Source: Coptodactyla brooksi (taxonomy: Eukaryota; Arthropoda; Insecta; Coleoptera; Scarabaeidae). From it: 37,712 nucleotides of DNA. Position numbers and translations under genes: made by a program. The stretch spans positions 1-37,712 of the forward strand of contig JAWQRM010000033.1 of assembly GCA_033557675.1 (NCBI GenBank), given 5' to 3'. Of this stretch, positions 18,850 to 31,249 are shown piece after piece. Position 1 is the stretch's first letter. The number at the start of each line of letters is the position of its first letter. The notes under the pieces were generated by a model. The model saw only the letters and a list, made by a program, of their open reading frames with translations, was not told the origin of the DNA and did no database searches.

Positions 18850-21800
18850 ATATTTTGATAATTTCTTGTTAAATGACAACGAAAAATGTTATAAAACACT
18901 TCATTCAGACTACAACCTGTTGTGTTATCGTTTGTCATCTTATCAAATCTTCATTGTGCCACTTTAAAAGGGAATTTAAGGAATGTAAATATTAACATTA
19001 GAGATAAAGTATATAATAGGATATGATTACTTTAAGTACTTTGGTTGCTCTTAACAAATCCTTTTATCACAACTTTAGTATTTTATAATACCATAACACT
19101 AAATTAGAATGTATTTTTTAAAACTTAAGTAATTTATTCTTGACATCGTGTTATTGTTTTTTTAATTAAGGTGCTTAAAGTTGTATTTAGAATATCTAAT
19201 AGTTTTCGTTATTGTAATGATTCTTTAAATTACGAAATTATTTAGTTGAATAGTATTATTCATTTTGAATGCTCTTAAAATAATTAAAATTAAAAACTAT
19301 TAAAATATTTAACTGCAGCTAATATTTGAAGTACATTTTACTCCAAGTGAAATTAGTGTTATTTAAAAAGTTTTTGACACTATGTTCGAATTTATTCTCG
19401 TTTCTTTAGTTTAATACTTTTAAACTATTAAAAAAGTTTTAAACTAGCAAACATCGTATGTTCTATATGTGATATTTCCTTAGTCAATGAAGGAAATTGC
19501 GCAAATTGTCACATATTTAATATGTACATAAAAGTATTTTCTAAATTGAATAAATTCTAATTGAAAAAAAAATAAATTCCAAGTTTTTACATCATTATTG
19601 ATAATGTTTATTGGTATGCATTATAACATTAAATGCTTCTTACTATCTATTAAATTAATTACCTGTTATGTATGTAACAATGAATGATTGTAGTAGTTAA
19701 TATCTATAATATAAAAAAATCTTTAATAGGAAAATTTATTTTATCATGCGAACACAAGTACTTTCGATAATACTATGGTACTATCTTTTATTGAGTTTTT
19801 AAGTCCTTCTTTGTTATGAGATAAGAAGTTAAATCTAAGTTAATATGTTGAAAGTTTTATTTATTCAATCTTACAGCGTATGTAGATCAATATTTTAAAA
19901 TAACACCTCCTTGCCGTTGTAACAGCATTATTATTTCAATGCATATAATTTTCATACTTTATAATATAATACTAAATTAGATTCTATTTTTGAAAACTTA
20001 ATATTTACAGACGTAGTTATCCTCGACATTACGTTATTGTTTTTTTTTAATTAAGTTGTTTAAACTTGTACTTAGTAGTTTTTGTTATCGTAATAATTAT
20101 TTCAAACTTATTTCATTTCTATAATTCTGTAAATAAAAAATATAGTGAAATAATGAAAAAAAATGTTTTATCACCAAATTATTTAGTTGAATAGTATTAT
20201 TCATTTTGTATGCACTTAAAATGGTTTTACAGTTAAACCAGTTTTAAAATGGTTGACAGTTAACATGTTGAAACTTTTATTTATTCAGTCTTACAACATA
20301 CTTGGATAAATATTATAGAGTGACACCTCTAACACTATAACATTAAATTAGAATCTATTTTTGAAAACTTAATGTTTGCCGAAGTATTTATCCTTGACGT
20401 TGCGTTATTATTTTTTATATTATAAAATGGCACCTCTAACACTAGAATATTAAATTAGAATCTATTTTTGAAAACTTAATACATGCAGAAGTATTTATCT
20501 TGGGGAAAAGTATGTTGTTTAAAAATATTTTGATACGGTCCCCATAGTTTTAGTTTTGAATTCAGTAACGTTTCTTATATTTAATACTTTTAAACCATTA
20601 AAAAAATTAGATCAGCATATATTTTCTATATATGAGACATCTTTTATCAAAGAAGGAAGTTGTCACATATTCAATATGTACACAAAAGTATTTTCTAAAT
20701 TGAATAAATTCTAATTGAAAAAGAATAAATAAATTCCAAGCTTTTACTTCATTATTGATAGTATTTATTGTTATGCATTATGTCATTAAATGCTTCTTAC
20801 TATCTGTTCAATTGATTACCTGTTATGTGTGTAACAATGAATGATTGTAGTAGTTGATATCTATAATGTAAAAAAATCTTTAATAGGAAAATTTATTTTA
20901 TCATGTGAACACAAGTACTTTTTGATAATACTATGGTACTATCTTTTATTGAGTTCTTAAGTCCTTCTCTGTTGTTAGATAAGAAGTTAAATCTAAGTTA
21001 ACATGTTGAAAGATTTATTTATTTAATCTTACAGCCTATGTAGATCAATATTATAGAATAACACCTCCTTGCCGTTTTAACAATATTATTACTTCAATGC
21101 ATATAATTTTAATACTTTATAATATTATAATACTAAATTAGATTCTACCTTTGAAAACTTAATATTTGCAAACGTGTTTATCCTTTGTATTACGTTATTT
21201 TTTTTTAATTAAATTGTTTAGACTTGTATTTAGTAGTTTTTGTTATCGTAATAATTATTTAAAACTTATTTTATTTCTATAATTCTGTAAATAAAAGATA
21301 TAGTAAAATAATGAAAAAAAAATGTTTTATCACCAAATTATTTAGTTGAACAGTGTTATTCGTATTGTATACACTTAAAATGGTTTTAGCTTGCTATTTT
21401 GTAAGCTTTATTAAAATATTTTAGTGTTGACAGTTAACATGTTGAAAGTTTTATTTATTCACTCTTACAACATAATTGGATAAATATTATAGAATGACAC
21501 CTCTAACACTATAACATTAAATTAGAATCTATTTTTGAAAACTTAATGTTTGCTGAAGTATTTATCCTTGACGTTGCGTTATTATTTTTTATATTATAAA
21601 ATGGCACCTCTAACACTAGAACATTAAATTAGAATCTATTTTTGAAAACTTAATATCTGCAGAAGTATTTATCTTTGACATTGCGTTATTATTATTTTAA
21701 CTAAAGTATGTTTTAAATTTTTATTAGGATATTTAGTAGTTTTTTTGTTATTGTAATGGTTCTTTAAAACATATTTTATTTTTACAATTCTACAAAAAAC

Positions 21801-24000
21801 GTATAGCAAAATACTGAAAAAAATTGGTTTATTAATAAATTATTAGGTGAATAGTATTATTCATTTCGAATACACTTAAAATGGTTGTAATTTACTACTT
21901 CGTAAACTTTATTAAAATACTTAACCGTAGATAATGTTTGGACTCCATTTTTCTTCAAAGTAAGCAGAATTGTTTACCCATACATAATTAAAATAAATAT
22001 TTTGGTACAGAAGTAATCCAATGTGCTTATTTTGGAGAAAAGTGTGTTATTTTGATATGGTCGCCATAGTTTTAGTTTTGAATTCATTAACGTTTCTTTA
22101 CTTTAATACTTTTAAATTATTAAAAAAATTTAGACCAGCATATATTTTCTATATATGAGACATCTTTAATCAAAGAAGGAAGTTGTCACATATTCAATAT
22201 GTACACAAAAGTATTTTCTAAGTTGAATAAATTCTAATTGAAAAGAATAAATAAATTCCAAGCTTTTACTTCATTTTTGATAATATTTATTGCTATGCAT
22301 TATGACATTAAATGCTTCTTACTGTCTATTCACTTTATTACCTGTCATGTATGTAACAATGAATGATTGTAGTAGTTAATATCTGTAATATAAAAAAATC
22401 TTTAACAGGAAAATTTATTTTATCAAGTAAACATAAGTACTTTTTTATAATACTATGGTACTATCTTTTATTGAGTTTTTAAGTCCTTTTTTGTTGTTAC
22501 ATAAGAAGTTAAATCTAAGTTAATAGGTAGAAAGTTTTATTTATTCAATTTTAAAGCGTATGTAGATCAATATTATAAAATGACACCCCTTGCCGTTTTA
22601 ATAGCATTATTATTTTAATGCGTATAATTTTAATACTTTATAATATTATAATACTAAATTAGATTCTACCTTTGAAAACTTGATATTTGCAAAAGTATTT
22701 ATCCTTGACATTACTTTATTGTTTTTTTTTTAATTAAAGTGTTTAAGCTCGTGTAGTAGTTTTTGCTATCGTAATATTTGAAGTGCATTTTACTCCAAAT
22801 GAAATGAAATTGTTTACCTATACATAATTAAAATAAATATTTCGATATGGAAATATTACAAAGCGCTTATTTCGAAAAAAAGTGTGTTACTTAGAAAGTT
22901 TTTCACACTATCCCCATGTTCGAATTTAATCACGTTTCTTTGGTTTAATACTTTTAAACTATTAAAAAATTTAAACTAACAATCATCGTATGTTCTATAT
23001 ATGTTATTTTCTTAATTAATGAAGGAAGTTGGGTAAATTGGCACATATTTAATATGCACACAAAAATATTTTGTAAATTGAATCAGTTCTAATTGAAAGA
23101 AAAAATAAATTCCAAGCTTTTACTTCATTTTTGATAATATTTATTGTTATGCATTATGACATTAAATGCCTCTTACTATCTATTCAATTGATTACCTGTT
23201 ATGTATGTAACAATGAATGATAAACACAAATTTTTTTGATAATTCTATGGCAGTATCTTTTATTGTGAGTGCTTCTTTGTTGTCACGCAGTAGGATAAAT
23301 GTAAGTTAACATGTTGAAAGTTTTATTTATTCAACCTTACAGCGTACTTGGATAAATATTATAAAATGAGACCTCCAACATTATAACACTAAATTAGAAT
23401 CTATTTGTGAAAACTTAATATTTGCTGAAGCATTTATCCTTGACATTGCGTTGTTATTTTTTTAATAACGTGTTTAAACTTGTACTTAGAATATTTAGTG
23501 GTTTTTGTTACCGTAATGGTTCTTTAAAACTTATTTTATTTCTATAATTTTACAAAGAAGGTAAAATGATTTTAATTTACTATTTTGAAAACTTTATTAA
23601 AATACTTAACTGCAGATAACGTTTCTACTGCATTTTTCTTCAAAGGAAATAAAACTGTTTACCTGTACCTAATTAAAATATACATTTCGATACAGAAGTA
23701 ACACAAGGTGGTTATTTTTGAGAAAAGTGTGTTATTTAAGAAAGTTTTTGATGCTATCACCATAGTTTTACTTATGAATTTATTAACGTTTCTTTAGTTT
23801 AATGCTTTTAAACTATTAAAAGGAATTAAATTTAAGTTTTTTATGTTTAATTTTTTGATTTTTTTATTTATTCAATCTTACAGCGTACCTGGATCAATAT
23901 TATAAAATGACACATCCTTGCTGTTTTAATAGAATAAAATTAAACGTACAAACGAGGTATGGATTAGTTAATACCTTAATATATTTTTATCAGCTTTATC
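18850..24000. repeat. Degenerate AT-rich tandem array inside a long intron
   Basis: Several landmarks recur in the same order. TTGAATAAATTCTAATTG (or close variants) starts near 19545, 20700, 22223 and 23078, about 1155, 1523 and 855 bp apart. The block GCATTATGACATTAAATGCT followed by TTACCTGTTATGTATG occurs near 19614, 20775, 22296 and 23151. ATTAGAATCTATTTTTGAAA occurs near 20347, 20455, 21520, 21628 and 23390. GTTTTATTTATTCAATCTTACAG-like segments occur about seven times. Units vary by insertion or loss of sub-blocks. No protein is encoded. The array starts just after the donor at 18838. Confidence 0.85.
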
Positions 24001-25368
24001 ATCGTTAAAAATGTCAAAAACAAATAGAAAACTTGAATACAGTGCTATTTTTGTAATGAAATATAAAAATATGCCGTAGAAAAACAGGAACAATAATTTT
24101 GGTAAAATTTATTATGTACGTTTCTCTTGCCAAGAATGACTGGCACGAAGTTGGCGACAAATAATTATAAACGTAGAATAATATGTTTTCAAATTGGAAA
24201 ATATTAATTCATTGCGCGTTATTATTCGTATAAAATACAGCTGAGATTATTATTACAACAGACGTAACTCGTCAATCAGGGTGATTATCACAATGATGTT
24301 AAAATAACTTCCTAGTTGATTGATAAGGTTGACCTCTCTATACATCAGAAAAAATTGTGGCCATTGACATGGGTATTTACCAATTTGGCAATTAAAACGT
24401 CAAATAAGACGCTATTATTATTATTATAATGAATTTAAATAGAGACCATGCAACATTTTATCAGCTAACGACATGCCTATTAACGGAACATTTTGTGCTT
24501 ATATGCCTGCCAACGAGCCTAACTGGTTTCCATTGCTATAAGCGACGAGAAATCGCGCACACTTGTGTACATTTTTCTAGAGCCAGAACTGCTTCCTACA
24601 TTGGTATCGTATGTGGGTTGTGCAGTTCACATTTCGTCCTTTTACTCTTTCAGTTTCACTTTATTTCTCCATTGTGTGGTTACGGTTTCTACACTGGTGA
24701 TGAAACCTGCTTCTCAGTTAGTTTGTAAAAATAAAACTGCAATTTTTATGTCGTATTACACAGCATAAGATCAGAAAACGATGTATTTTGCTTGAAAACA
24801 AGTTAGAAAGCTTGTTTTCTGTTTCTTATTTTTAATTTGTTGATCATGGTCGGCTGTAACTTAAGTTTATCGCCACCATTCAGAATTAGATACACATTTC
24901 TGATGTTCATTACTCGTGACAAATGAAAGAATAATGCGATCCATTGATTACTTTAGCAATCTGGGTCAAGGCATTTCTGAAAAAAAAATCACTATTTGCT
25001 GAAGAGGCGTGGAGACATAAAAAGGAGAAATCTACTATGATTGCAACTGAAACAGCCACGAAATCAATCATCAGTTACTTGAATGAACTTAATAAGCCGT
25101 TATACGACGAATTAGGATTTAAATTATTATTAGCGTTGTTTCTCGTACGCATTGTTAACGTACGCATTGTTTCTAGCTTGAAGTTGATATATTTCACCAT
25201 TAAAATGCCTTTACCATATCAGTCTATTTTTTTCTAGTACAGTAAACAAGTTGTTTAAGTATCTTTCATATCTTTATTATCGTTTACGTTTAATATTTTA
25301 TTATTGTTCTGTTGAAGGTTTTTTTTTGTAAAATGTAAGAATTGTTCAGGTTTATAAAGTTAGTCACT
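24001..25368. other. Region after the tandem array, no confident gene
   Basis: Two overlapping frames at 24429-24768 and one at 24944-25237 (KKKSLFAEEAWRHKKEKSTM) are not recognised. The latter could be transposon debris. A hairpin with 9-bp arms (GAAAACAAG/CTTGTTTTC) is at 24794-24819. Confidence 0.4.
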
Positions 25369-25400
25369 GGTTACCACTTCACCAAAACGATATTAAATAG

Positions 25401-25443
25401 CTCGATACGCATTTCGTCGACCAAGTCGACATTATCAAGAGCA
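25401..25443 (-). ncRNA. Decayed hammerhead-ribozyme-like motif, left arm
   Basis: On the minus strand: TTGATAA, a GTCGAC/TTG/GTCGAC stem-loop, then GAAA. Compared with the core CTGANGA...GAAA it has two changes (C3 to T, G8 to A), so self-cleavage is unlikely. It is an exact inverse copy of the right-arm motif. Confidence 0.35.
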
Positions 25444-25588
25444 TCCAGGAAATAAGAACGAACGAGAATATCCGTACTGTATTATATGGAAGGGTGGTGG
25501 TGGGAAGCTACCTCCTATTGTGAGTCACTAATACCACCCTTCCATATAATGCAGTATGGATATTCTCGTTCGTTCTTATTTCCTGGTT

Positions 25589-25631
25589 GCTCTTGATAAT
25601 GTCGACTTGGTCGACGAAATGCGTATCGAGC
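25589..25631 (+). ncRNA. Decayed hammerhead-ribozyme-like motif, right arm
   Basis: Same motif as the left arm, on the plus strand. The outer segments GCTC and GAGC can pair around it. Two core positions deviate from the consensus. Hammerhead motifs are an established feature of Penelope-like element repeats. Confidence 0.35.
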
Positions 25632-25716
25632 TATTTAATATCAATTTGGTGAAGTGGTAACCTAACTTGACAACAGTTTCATAACAATTACATAACATAA
25701 ACTTGTAAAGGCTTCT

Positions 25717-25741
25717 CTGAAGATGATTATTTAATCTAAAC
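25717..25741 (+). ncRNA. Hammerhead-like motif, third copy
   Basis: CTGAAGA fits the CTGANGA core exactly. It is followed by GATT/ATTT/AATC as a short stem-loop, then TAAAC where GAAAC is expected (G12 to T). Confidence 0.3.
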
Positions 25742-25744
25742 TAC

Positions 25745-26975
25745 TTGGTGTTACTTCTACATTACCCCTTTTGGATAAATTTATTGATAAACCCACTCGT
25801 TCATTATCCGATAATGGTCTGAAAGCAAACACGACAAACGGAAACATCTTAAACCGTATTAACAGCTTCAATATTAATCAAGATGAACCGGTCGTCACTC
25901 AGAAGACCTAAAAATTGACAGTACGTACATCATCTCATCTTTTTTTTAATTTGGCGTATTGAGGAAGGTACAAATTTTTAAAACTTTCTAAAAAAAAGTC
26001 GTTCGATTGATTAGTTTTTGAGATATCTGCTGCACCGATTCGAAAAACATGGCTTCGAAAAATTACTAGTAAAGTTTGAGGTAAATTTATACCTTTAAAT
26101 TACCTTTTGTTCAAAGAAATCCTGTTGATGTTTCTTAACTTCAGTTTTGGTGTTTCTCGCCCCTTTACCGAAAATTAAGCTTTTCGTTTCCTTGGGTGGC
26201 GTTTTTGTAAATGCTTTAATACTTCTTCACGCAGCTATTGAAGTTTTCGTTGTTTTGTTTTGAGTTACTTCCAATGTTTCGTTTCAATAAAACATCAACA
26301 CCGAAAGAGATTTTAGACTCGTCGAAAATCATCCAGAGAATAACACATTGAAAGACAACAACAACACGTTTCTTAACATTTTCCTCCAATCCCTTTATAT
26401 GTATTTTTTATGGTGCATGGCCATCCGTTTCTGTACGTGGCCTACACATTTTCTTGTAACGCCATGATAGAAATTTACTGGACAGCTTTGTTCCCTTAGC
26501 TGTCTCCATCACTATTGTGATTGACATACCTCGCATCGTGTAATTCAATAGAACGAGAAAACATCTCCTGTTCTTTTCCCGGAAATTTCAGAATGGCTAG
26601 CAGCGCAGACAGGCGGGAGTATTCTTTCACTCGTTAAATTCTACCCTACCTTTTTCTTCCAATTCACACAAGACTGGCAACACGACAAGTTAACTACTAG
26701 GTTAGGTAATTTGTTATTATATTTGCCTATTCCGTTTCATTTCATTTAACTACTGCTTTTATATTGTATCTTTCAAGAAGTTTTTCTAAAGTGATAAATA
26801 TATTGCCTTGGTAAGGGAATTATCGATACTGAAGTTGTTGTGAAGTTGTAGGGTTGTGTAAGTCAGTGTTATTCTGCAGTTATTTTTTTCTTATTAATAA
26901 CATTTTGAATAATTCTTGTATTCAAGCAGTTTTTCATGCATGTTTGGAGAATGATGCTTGTTTCGATATGTAACA
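25745..26975. other. Region between the inverted repeat and the Penelope copy, unassigned
   Basis: No confident gene. The minus strand at about 26600-26090 has broken coding-like text (CTIKNTYKGIGGKC, LQKRHPRKRKA) that could be an old transposase, but I cannot name it. Confidence 0.35.
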
Positions 26976-26979
26976 TTGG

Positions 26980-28350
26980 TTTAGTTGAAAATGTAGCATT
27001 TTGTGGGTGTATGCACATATGGTGTATATTGAGAATGAAGCGGAATAATGGAATCTGTTTGTGTCTTTTTTCTCAGAATATTAAATTTGAAACTTTTTGG
27101 TAATCTATGCATTGCGATGTCTAGGAAATTAAGCATTTTATTTTCTTCTAATTCTAGGGTAAACTTTATATTATTGTGCATAGGGTTTATTTGGTTTTGG
27201 AACTGTTTTATTTCTATTGTATTGTTATTTTTCCAGGTTATTAGAATATCAACATATCTTATGCAAAGTGATTATTTTAGCATTGTAAATGAGATTGTCT
27301 AATATTTTCCTTTCGAAATCATCCATGTATACGTCGGCCATCAATCTACTTAATGGAGATTCCATAGTAATACATCATTCATAGTGTAAATATTATTGCT
27401 AAATGAACAGCAATTTTGTTTTAAGCATCGTGTTAAAAGAAGCAGTATATCGTTGGCTTGTTTATGGTCATTAAAGTGGCTTTCAATGCAGAAAGTGTAG
27501 TCTGGGCATTCTGGGGTTCATTGGTAGTAAGGTATGTAGTTGTATTGATATTCAGTTGTTCAAGGGTGTCTAGCGATTTTTAAAATTTTCTTGGTCTGGT
27601 TTATAAATATAGTTATGGGATTTCCTGGAGAGAATATGTAATTATTTTCCCTTAAGAAGGAACTTGTTTTATTTAAGTAATCGTTTTTGTTCATTATCAC
27701 TACACCTGCATTTTTGTCAGCATTAGTTATTATGACACTGTTCTGTATTACATTCTTTTTGAGTTTTTTGAGGCACCTTACCTGTTTTTTAATTTAAATT
27801 TCATCTGTTTCGATTTCATGAGTCTTGATTTTATTCTTTTTTCTTTATTGTATTTTCTCTTTGTTTTTCAGGATACTTTGATGTTGAAAACATCATACTG
27901 ATGTTTTCAGTATGATGTTTTGATTTGATGGTAGTGTTTTGTGGATACAGCGTATTTTCCTCCACAATTTAACTGTGAAATTTCCTATTTATTAGGTGTG
28001 ACATCGGATAAGTATGTAAATACTGGTTGAAATTAATGTATCTCCAATATTGAATGTTTGTTGTGTTGTGTGTTTTTTATTTTTCTTAATGTTGTTAGTT
28101 TTTTAGCTTTGAACGCCCATAAGTTTTTTTAATACTCCATTTGTGCTGTACTTTATTTGTGTTTGTTAAACTTGAATTCGATGTGGTGTAGTTCTTTATT
28201 TTGTTGCGTTAAATGTTTTCTTATGGTTATTTCTTTAATTTTTGGATGTACATTGCTGGGAAGTTTGAGGTTACAAAATTTTGGTATTAGATATTCCTTC
28301 AAGCATATTGTTAGTAGGCATGCTGGAAGGTTTTGATAAGTAACCTGTTG
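26980..28350 (-). pseudogene. Penelope-like reverse transcriptase pseudogene, copy 1
   Basis: Reading on the minus strand in order: PKFCNLKLPSNVHPKIKEI near the N-terminus (about 28300), NADKNAGVVIMNKNDYLNKT (about 27720), ESPLSRLMADVYMDDFERKI (about 27360, the SPL/ADIYM block), RYVDILITW at the catalytic site (27262-27241), and FTLELEENKMLNFLDIAMHR (about 27160) followed by ILRKKTQTDSIIP. This is the block order of Penelope-type RTs. Stops and frameshifts are numerous. The catalytic YxDD has lost one Asp. The GIY-YIG end is not adjacent. Confidence 0.85.
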
Positions 28351-28569
28351 TACTTTCTATAGGCACGGATAAGTTCGAGTGTATTGTTTTGCAACCAGGG
28401 GTAATATAGTGACTGGACAGTTAGTAATAATGCTCTTCTGGCTTTAAAATTATTATATTTTAAGCTTAACTAATTGATTAGAACTCATAATATACATCAA
28501 ACTAAGTACACTAAAGTTAAATGTAAAGCTTAGTAAATATAGATATAAATATTTAATGACAATAACAAT

Positions 28570-29215
28570 AAAAAACAGACGACAACTTTTCAAATACATA
28601 ACAAATCTATACGCTAACATTCCTATCAATGAAACTTTAAGAATGACCAAAATCACTTTAATGACCATAAGCAAGCTAACAACATACTGCTTCTTTAAAC
28701 ACAATTCTTAAAAAATGTCTGTTCGTTTAACAATAATATTTACACTATGAATGATTTATTACCTAAGGGATCTTAAGTGAATTAATGGCCGTCATATACA
28801 CGGATGACTTGGAAAGTAAAGTATTAGACAATCCCATTTACAACACTAAAATAATCGCTTGGATAAGATATTTGGATATTCTAATAATCTGGAAAACAAT
28901 ACAACAAAAATAAAACAGTTCCAAAACCAAATAAATCAAATACACAATAATATAAAGTTTACCCTAGAACTAGAAGAAAATAAAATGTTTATGATTCTAG
29001 ACATCACAATACACAGAATACCAAAAGGTTACAGATTTAATATTTTTAGGAAAAAGACAATAAACATATTCCATTATTCTGTTTTATTCTCACCACCATA
29101 TATCTCAAAGATAATCCGTTATATATGCATACACCCACGGAATATATTACATTCTCAACTAAAAGACCAATATTACAAAAGAGGCTACTAGCAGATAGCA
29201 TAAAGTGTTGACTCA
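28570..29215 (+). pseudogene. Penelope-like reverse transcriptase pseudogene, copy 2 (inverted relative to copy 1)
   Basis: Blocks are LMTISKLTTYCFF-type debris (about 28660), ELMAVIYTDDLESKVLDN (about 28775), WIRYLDILIIWK (28859-28894), FTLELEENKMFMILDITIHR (about 28958) and RFNIFRKKT. It corresponds to 27500-26985 of copy 1 in reverse, with many substitutions. The same Asp is missing at the catalytic site. The longest open frame is 28859-29191. Confidence 0.83.
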
Positions 29216-29532
29216 CATCACACATAACATGTGTTTTTAACTTATAATATATTTTACGTGATTTTATCAATTCTTAATTACCTTAATTTTTCATCAATGT
29301 TGATCTGGAGCATAACTTCTGTTCAATTTTCATTTTATTTTAACCTTTTGGCTCAACAAACTCGTTTAAAACGTAAATTCATTAATTTACTCCTTTAAAT
29401 AGTATATCATTTGTAACTAATGCTTCTGAGACAACTACTCGAAATGTTAATGTTCAGCTTTACTAACCTTCACATTTATCTCTAGTTTGATTGGTTTAAT
29501 GTATATTTTGTATCTTTTGTAGGAAAAAGCTT

Positions 29533-29560
29533 CTGAAAATGATTGGAACCTAATCGAAAC
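29533..29560 (+). ncRNA. Hammerhead-like motif downstream of Penelope copy 2
   Basis: CTGAAAA (core CTGANGA with G8 to A), stem GATT/GGAACCT/AATC, then a perfect GAAAC. AAGCTT before and AAGCTT after can pair as an outer stem. Its position, on the same strand and about 320 bp past the RT relic, is where a Penelope repeat would be. Confidence 0.38.
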
Positions 29561-29599
29561 AAGTTAAGCTTAAAATACAATAATTTTAAAGCCAGAGTA

Positions 29600-31150
29600 T
29601 TGTTCTACCTATTCAGTCTACTTAATGTAGTACACTGAGTACATTGTTACCCCTGAGTACAAACGGAAACATGATGAATGTATTTCTTTTCCCTATCTTT
29701 CAAGAGTTATATTTTATTATCTTTAAAATATTACCCTCAATATACTTTTGACTATGTAAAAATATACTTATTTTTTAATATACTTTTTTCAATATACTTT
29801 TACTCATAATTAACAATATTTATTTCCCAGCCATTCTCTTATAATTAGTTACTTTTAGTACTAAATACATTAACAATTTCTAATAAAATAGAATTGAATT
29901 TAAAAAATGTTCTTCTCTCAATTATTTTACCAATAAATTTAAATGTTATTTCTAAAAATTAAAAAAATTGCTTAATTGTTTTTAAATTCCTCTACAAATT
30001 AAAAATTAAAAATTCTTATAGTTAATTAATTTTAGTACTAAATAGATTAACAATTTCTAATAAAACAAAATTAAATCTAAAAAATTAAACATAAAAATAT
30101 GAACGCATACTTTTGCCGTGTTTTATCCAGGTTTGGTTCCGTTGGGTCTTAAATATGTTCGTTTATTTTTTGCTTTGTTACATCTGGGATACTAACTATA
30201 ATTATGGCTCCAATTATAACTGTAATTGTGACTTCGATTATAACTCCTTATTCCTAATCAAGTTGCTGCTTATATACTAACAATTGCTTTGCTACGTCAG
30301 CACTATGTGATAGTCACGGTTGGTGTGGTGTTTGTGCTCTACATTCTCTACTTACTAATTACTGTGTGTATGTAGGTTCACCTTGTATTGATCCATCACA
30401 AAACTACCAATGGCTACAGTAACACACTAATCAGGATCTTTTAAAATATTTAAAAGTGCTATTCGAATGTGAAAAACTAGGTATTACTGCTAACTCCATG
30501 TCTCAGAGTTAGCAGTTAAGACAGCACTTAAATAAGTGAATATTTTAAGACGGCTGACGAGTTTGCCTAATTATTATTTATAATACTTTGGCCTTTATAA
30601 TTTTCCTTGTGGGAAGTTTTGGGTTTATTCTCTACTACAGGGGATTAGCAATAAAGTCTGGTTTTTCATATTCGAGGAGCCTTTAACATAGAGAACATTT
30701 TTACTTTCTCCTACCATGCGATGTACAGAAAGTTATGTTGTTATTGAAATTCTAAGCCTAACTAATATATTTACTCCGATTAGTTCGTCCAACTGTCTCT
30801 CTGCATATGCATACCACACATACGTACAAACTGTTACTCTTACACAATTGCAACTTGTCTAATTGTAAGTCCAATTCTCACAATTTTCTGCTGTTGCGTT
30901 ACTACACTTCTTCCTAACGTGTATTGGCATTAGTAGCCATCTTGTATACGTACTTTACTATTTGCTACCGAAAAGACACCAAAACACGTGTAACTATTTT
31001 GATGCTCAATTCTTGGTGCTCAATCGGGTCATGCCAAGCAATGTAATCCGATGTTTGGGCATAAGACATGCGGCAGCAAAATTTGTTCCTATATTATTTT
31101 GTTCAATTTTTTGCTTATAGTTGTTATTCTAACTTTCCTATTCTTCTGTT
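29600..31150. other. AT-rich intergenic or intronic sequence, nothing recognised
   Basis: Includes simple AT-rich duplications (for example AATTTCTAATAAAAT at about 29875 and AATTTCTAATAAAAC at about 30051, with preceding TTAGTACTAAATA). No coding signal. Confidence 0.5.
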
Positions 31151-31249
31151 ATCCAATCACCTCCTATAGCACTTCCAGAATTATACCCTCTTTAAATTTT
31201 CCTCAATAATATGTTGTTGTTATATATCCTTTTGTCTTCTTTAGAGTCT

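Larger units (their letters stand above)
25369..25662. repeat. Large inverted repeat, 130-bp arms, 34-bp loop
   Basis: Arms 25369-25498 and 25533-25662 are near-identical inverse copies, beginning GGTTACCACTTCACC and ending GGTGAAGTGGTAACC. Each arm contains GTCGACTTGGTCGACGAAAT flanked by GATAAT and GCGTATCGAGC, the layout of a hammerhead ribozyme. This suggests two Penelope-type pseudo-LTRs joined head to head. Confidence 0.88.

Noticed and set aside
24429..24768. Two overlapping hydrophobic frames
   Set aside because: No family resemblance, no splice sites that fit phase 2 from 18838, and they overlap in different frames.
24944..25237. 97-codon frame considered as the next exon of the 18463 gene
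   Set aside because: No good acceptor in the right phase and no ATG at its start; could equally be transposon debris.
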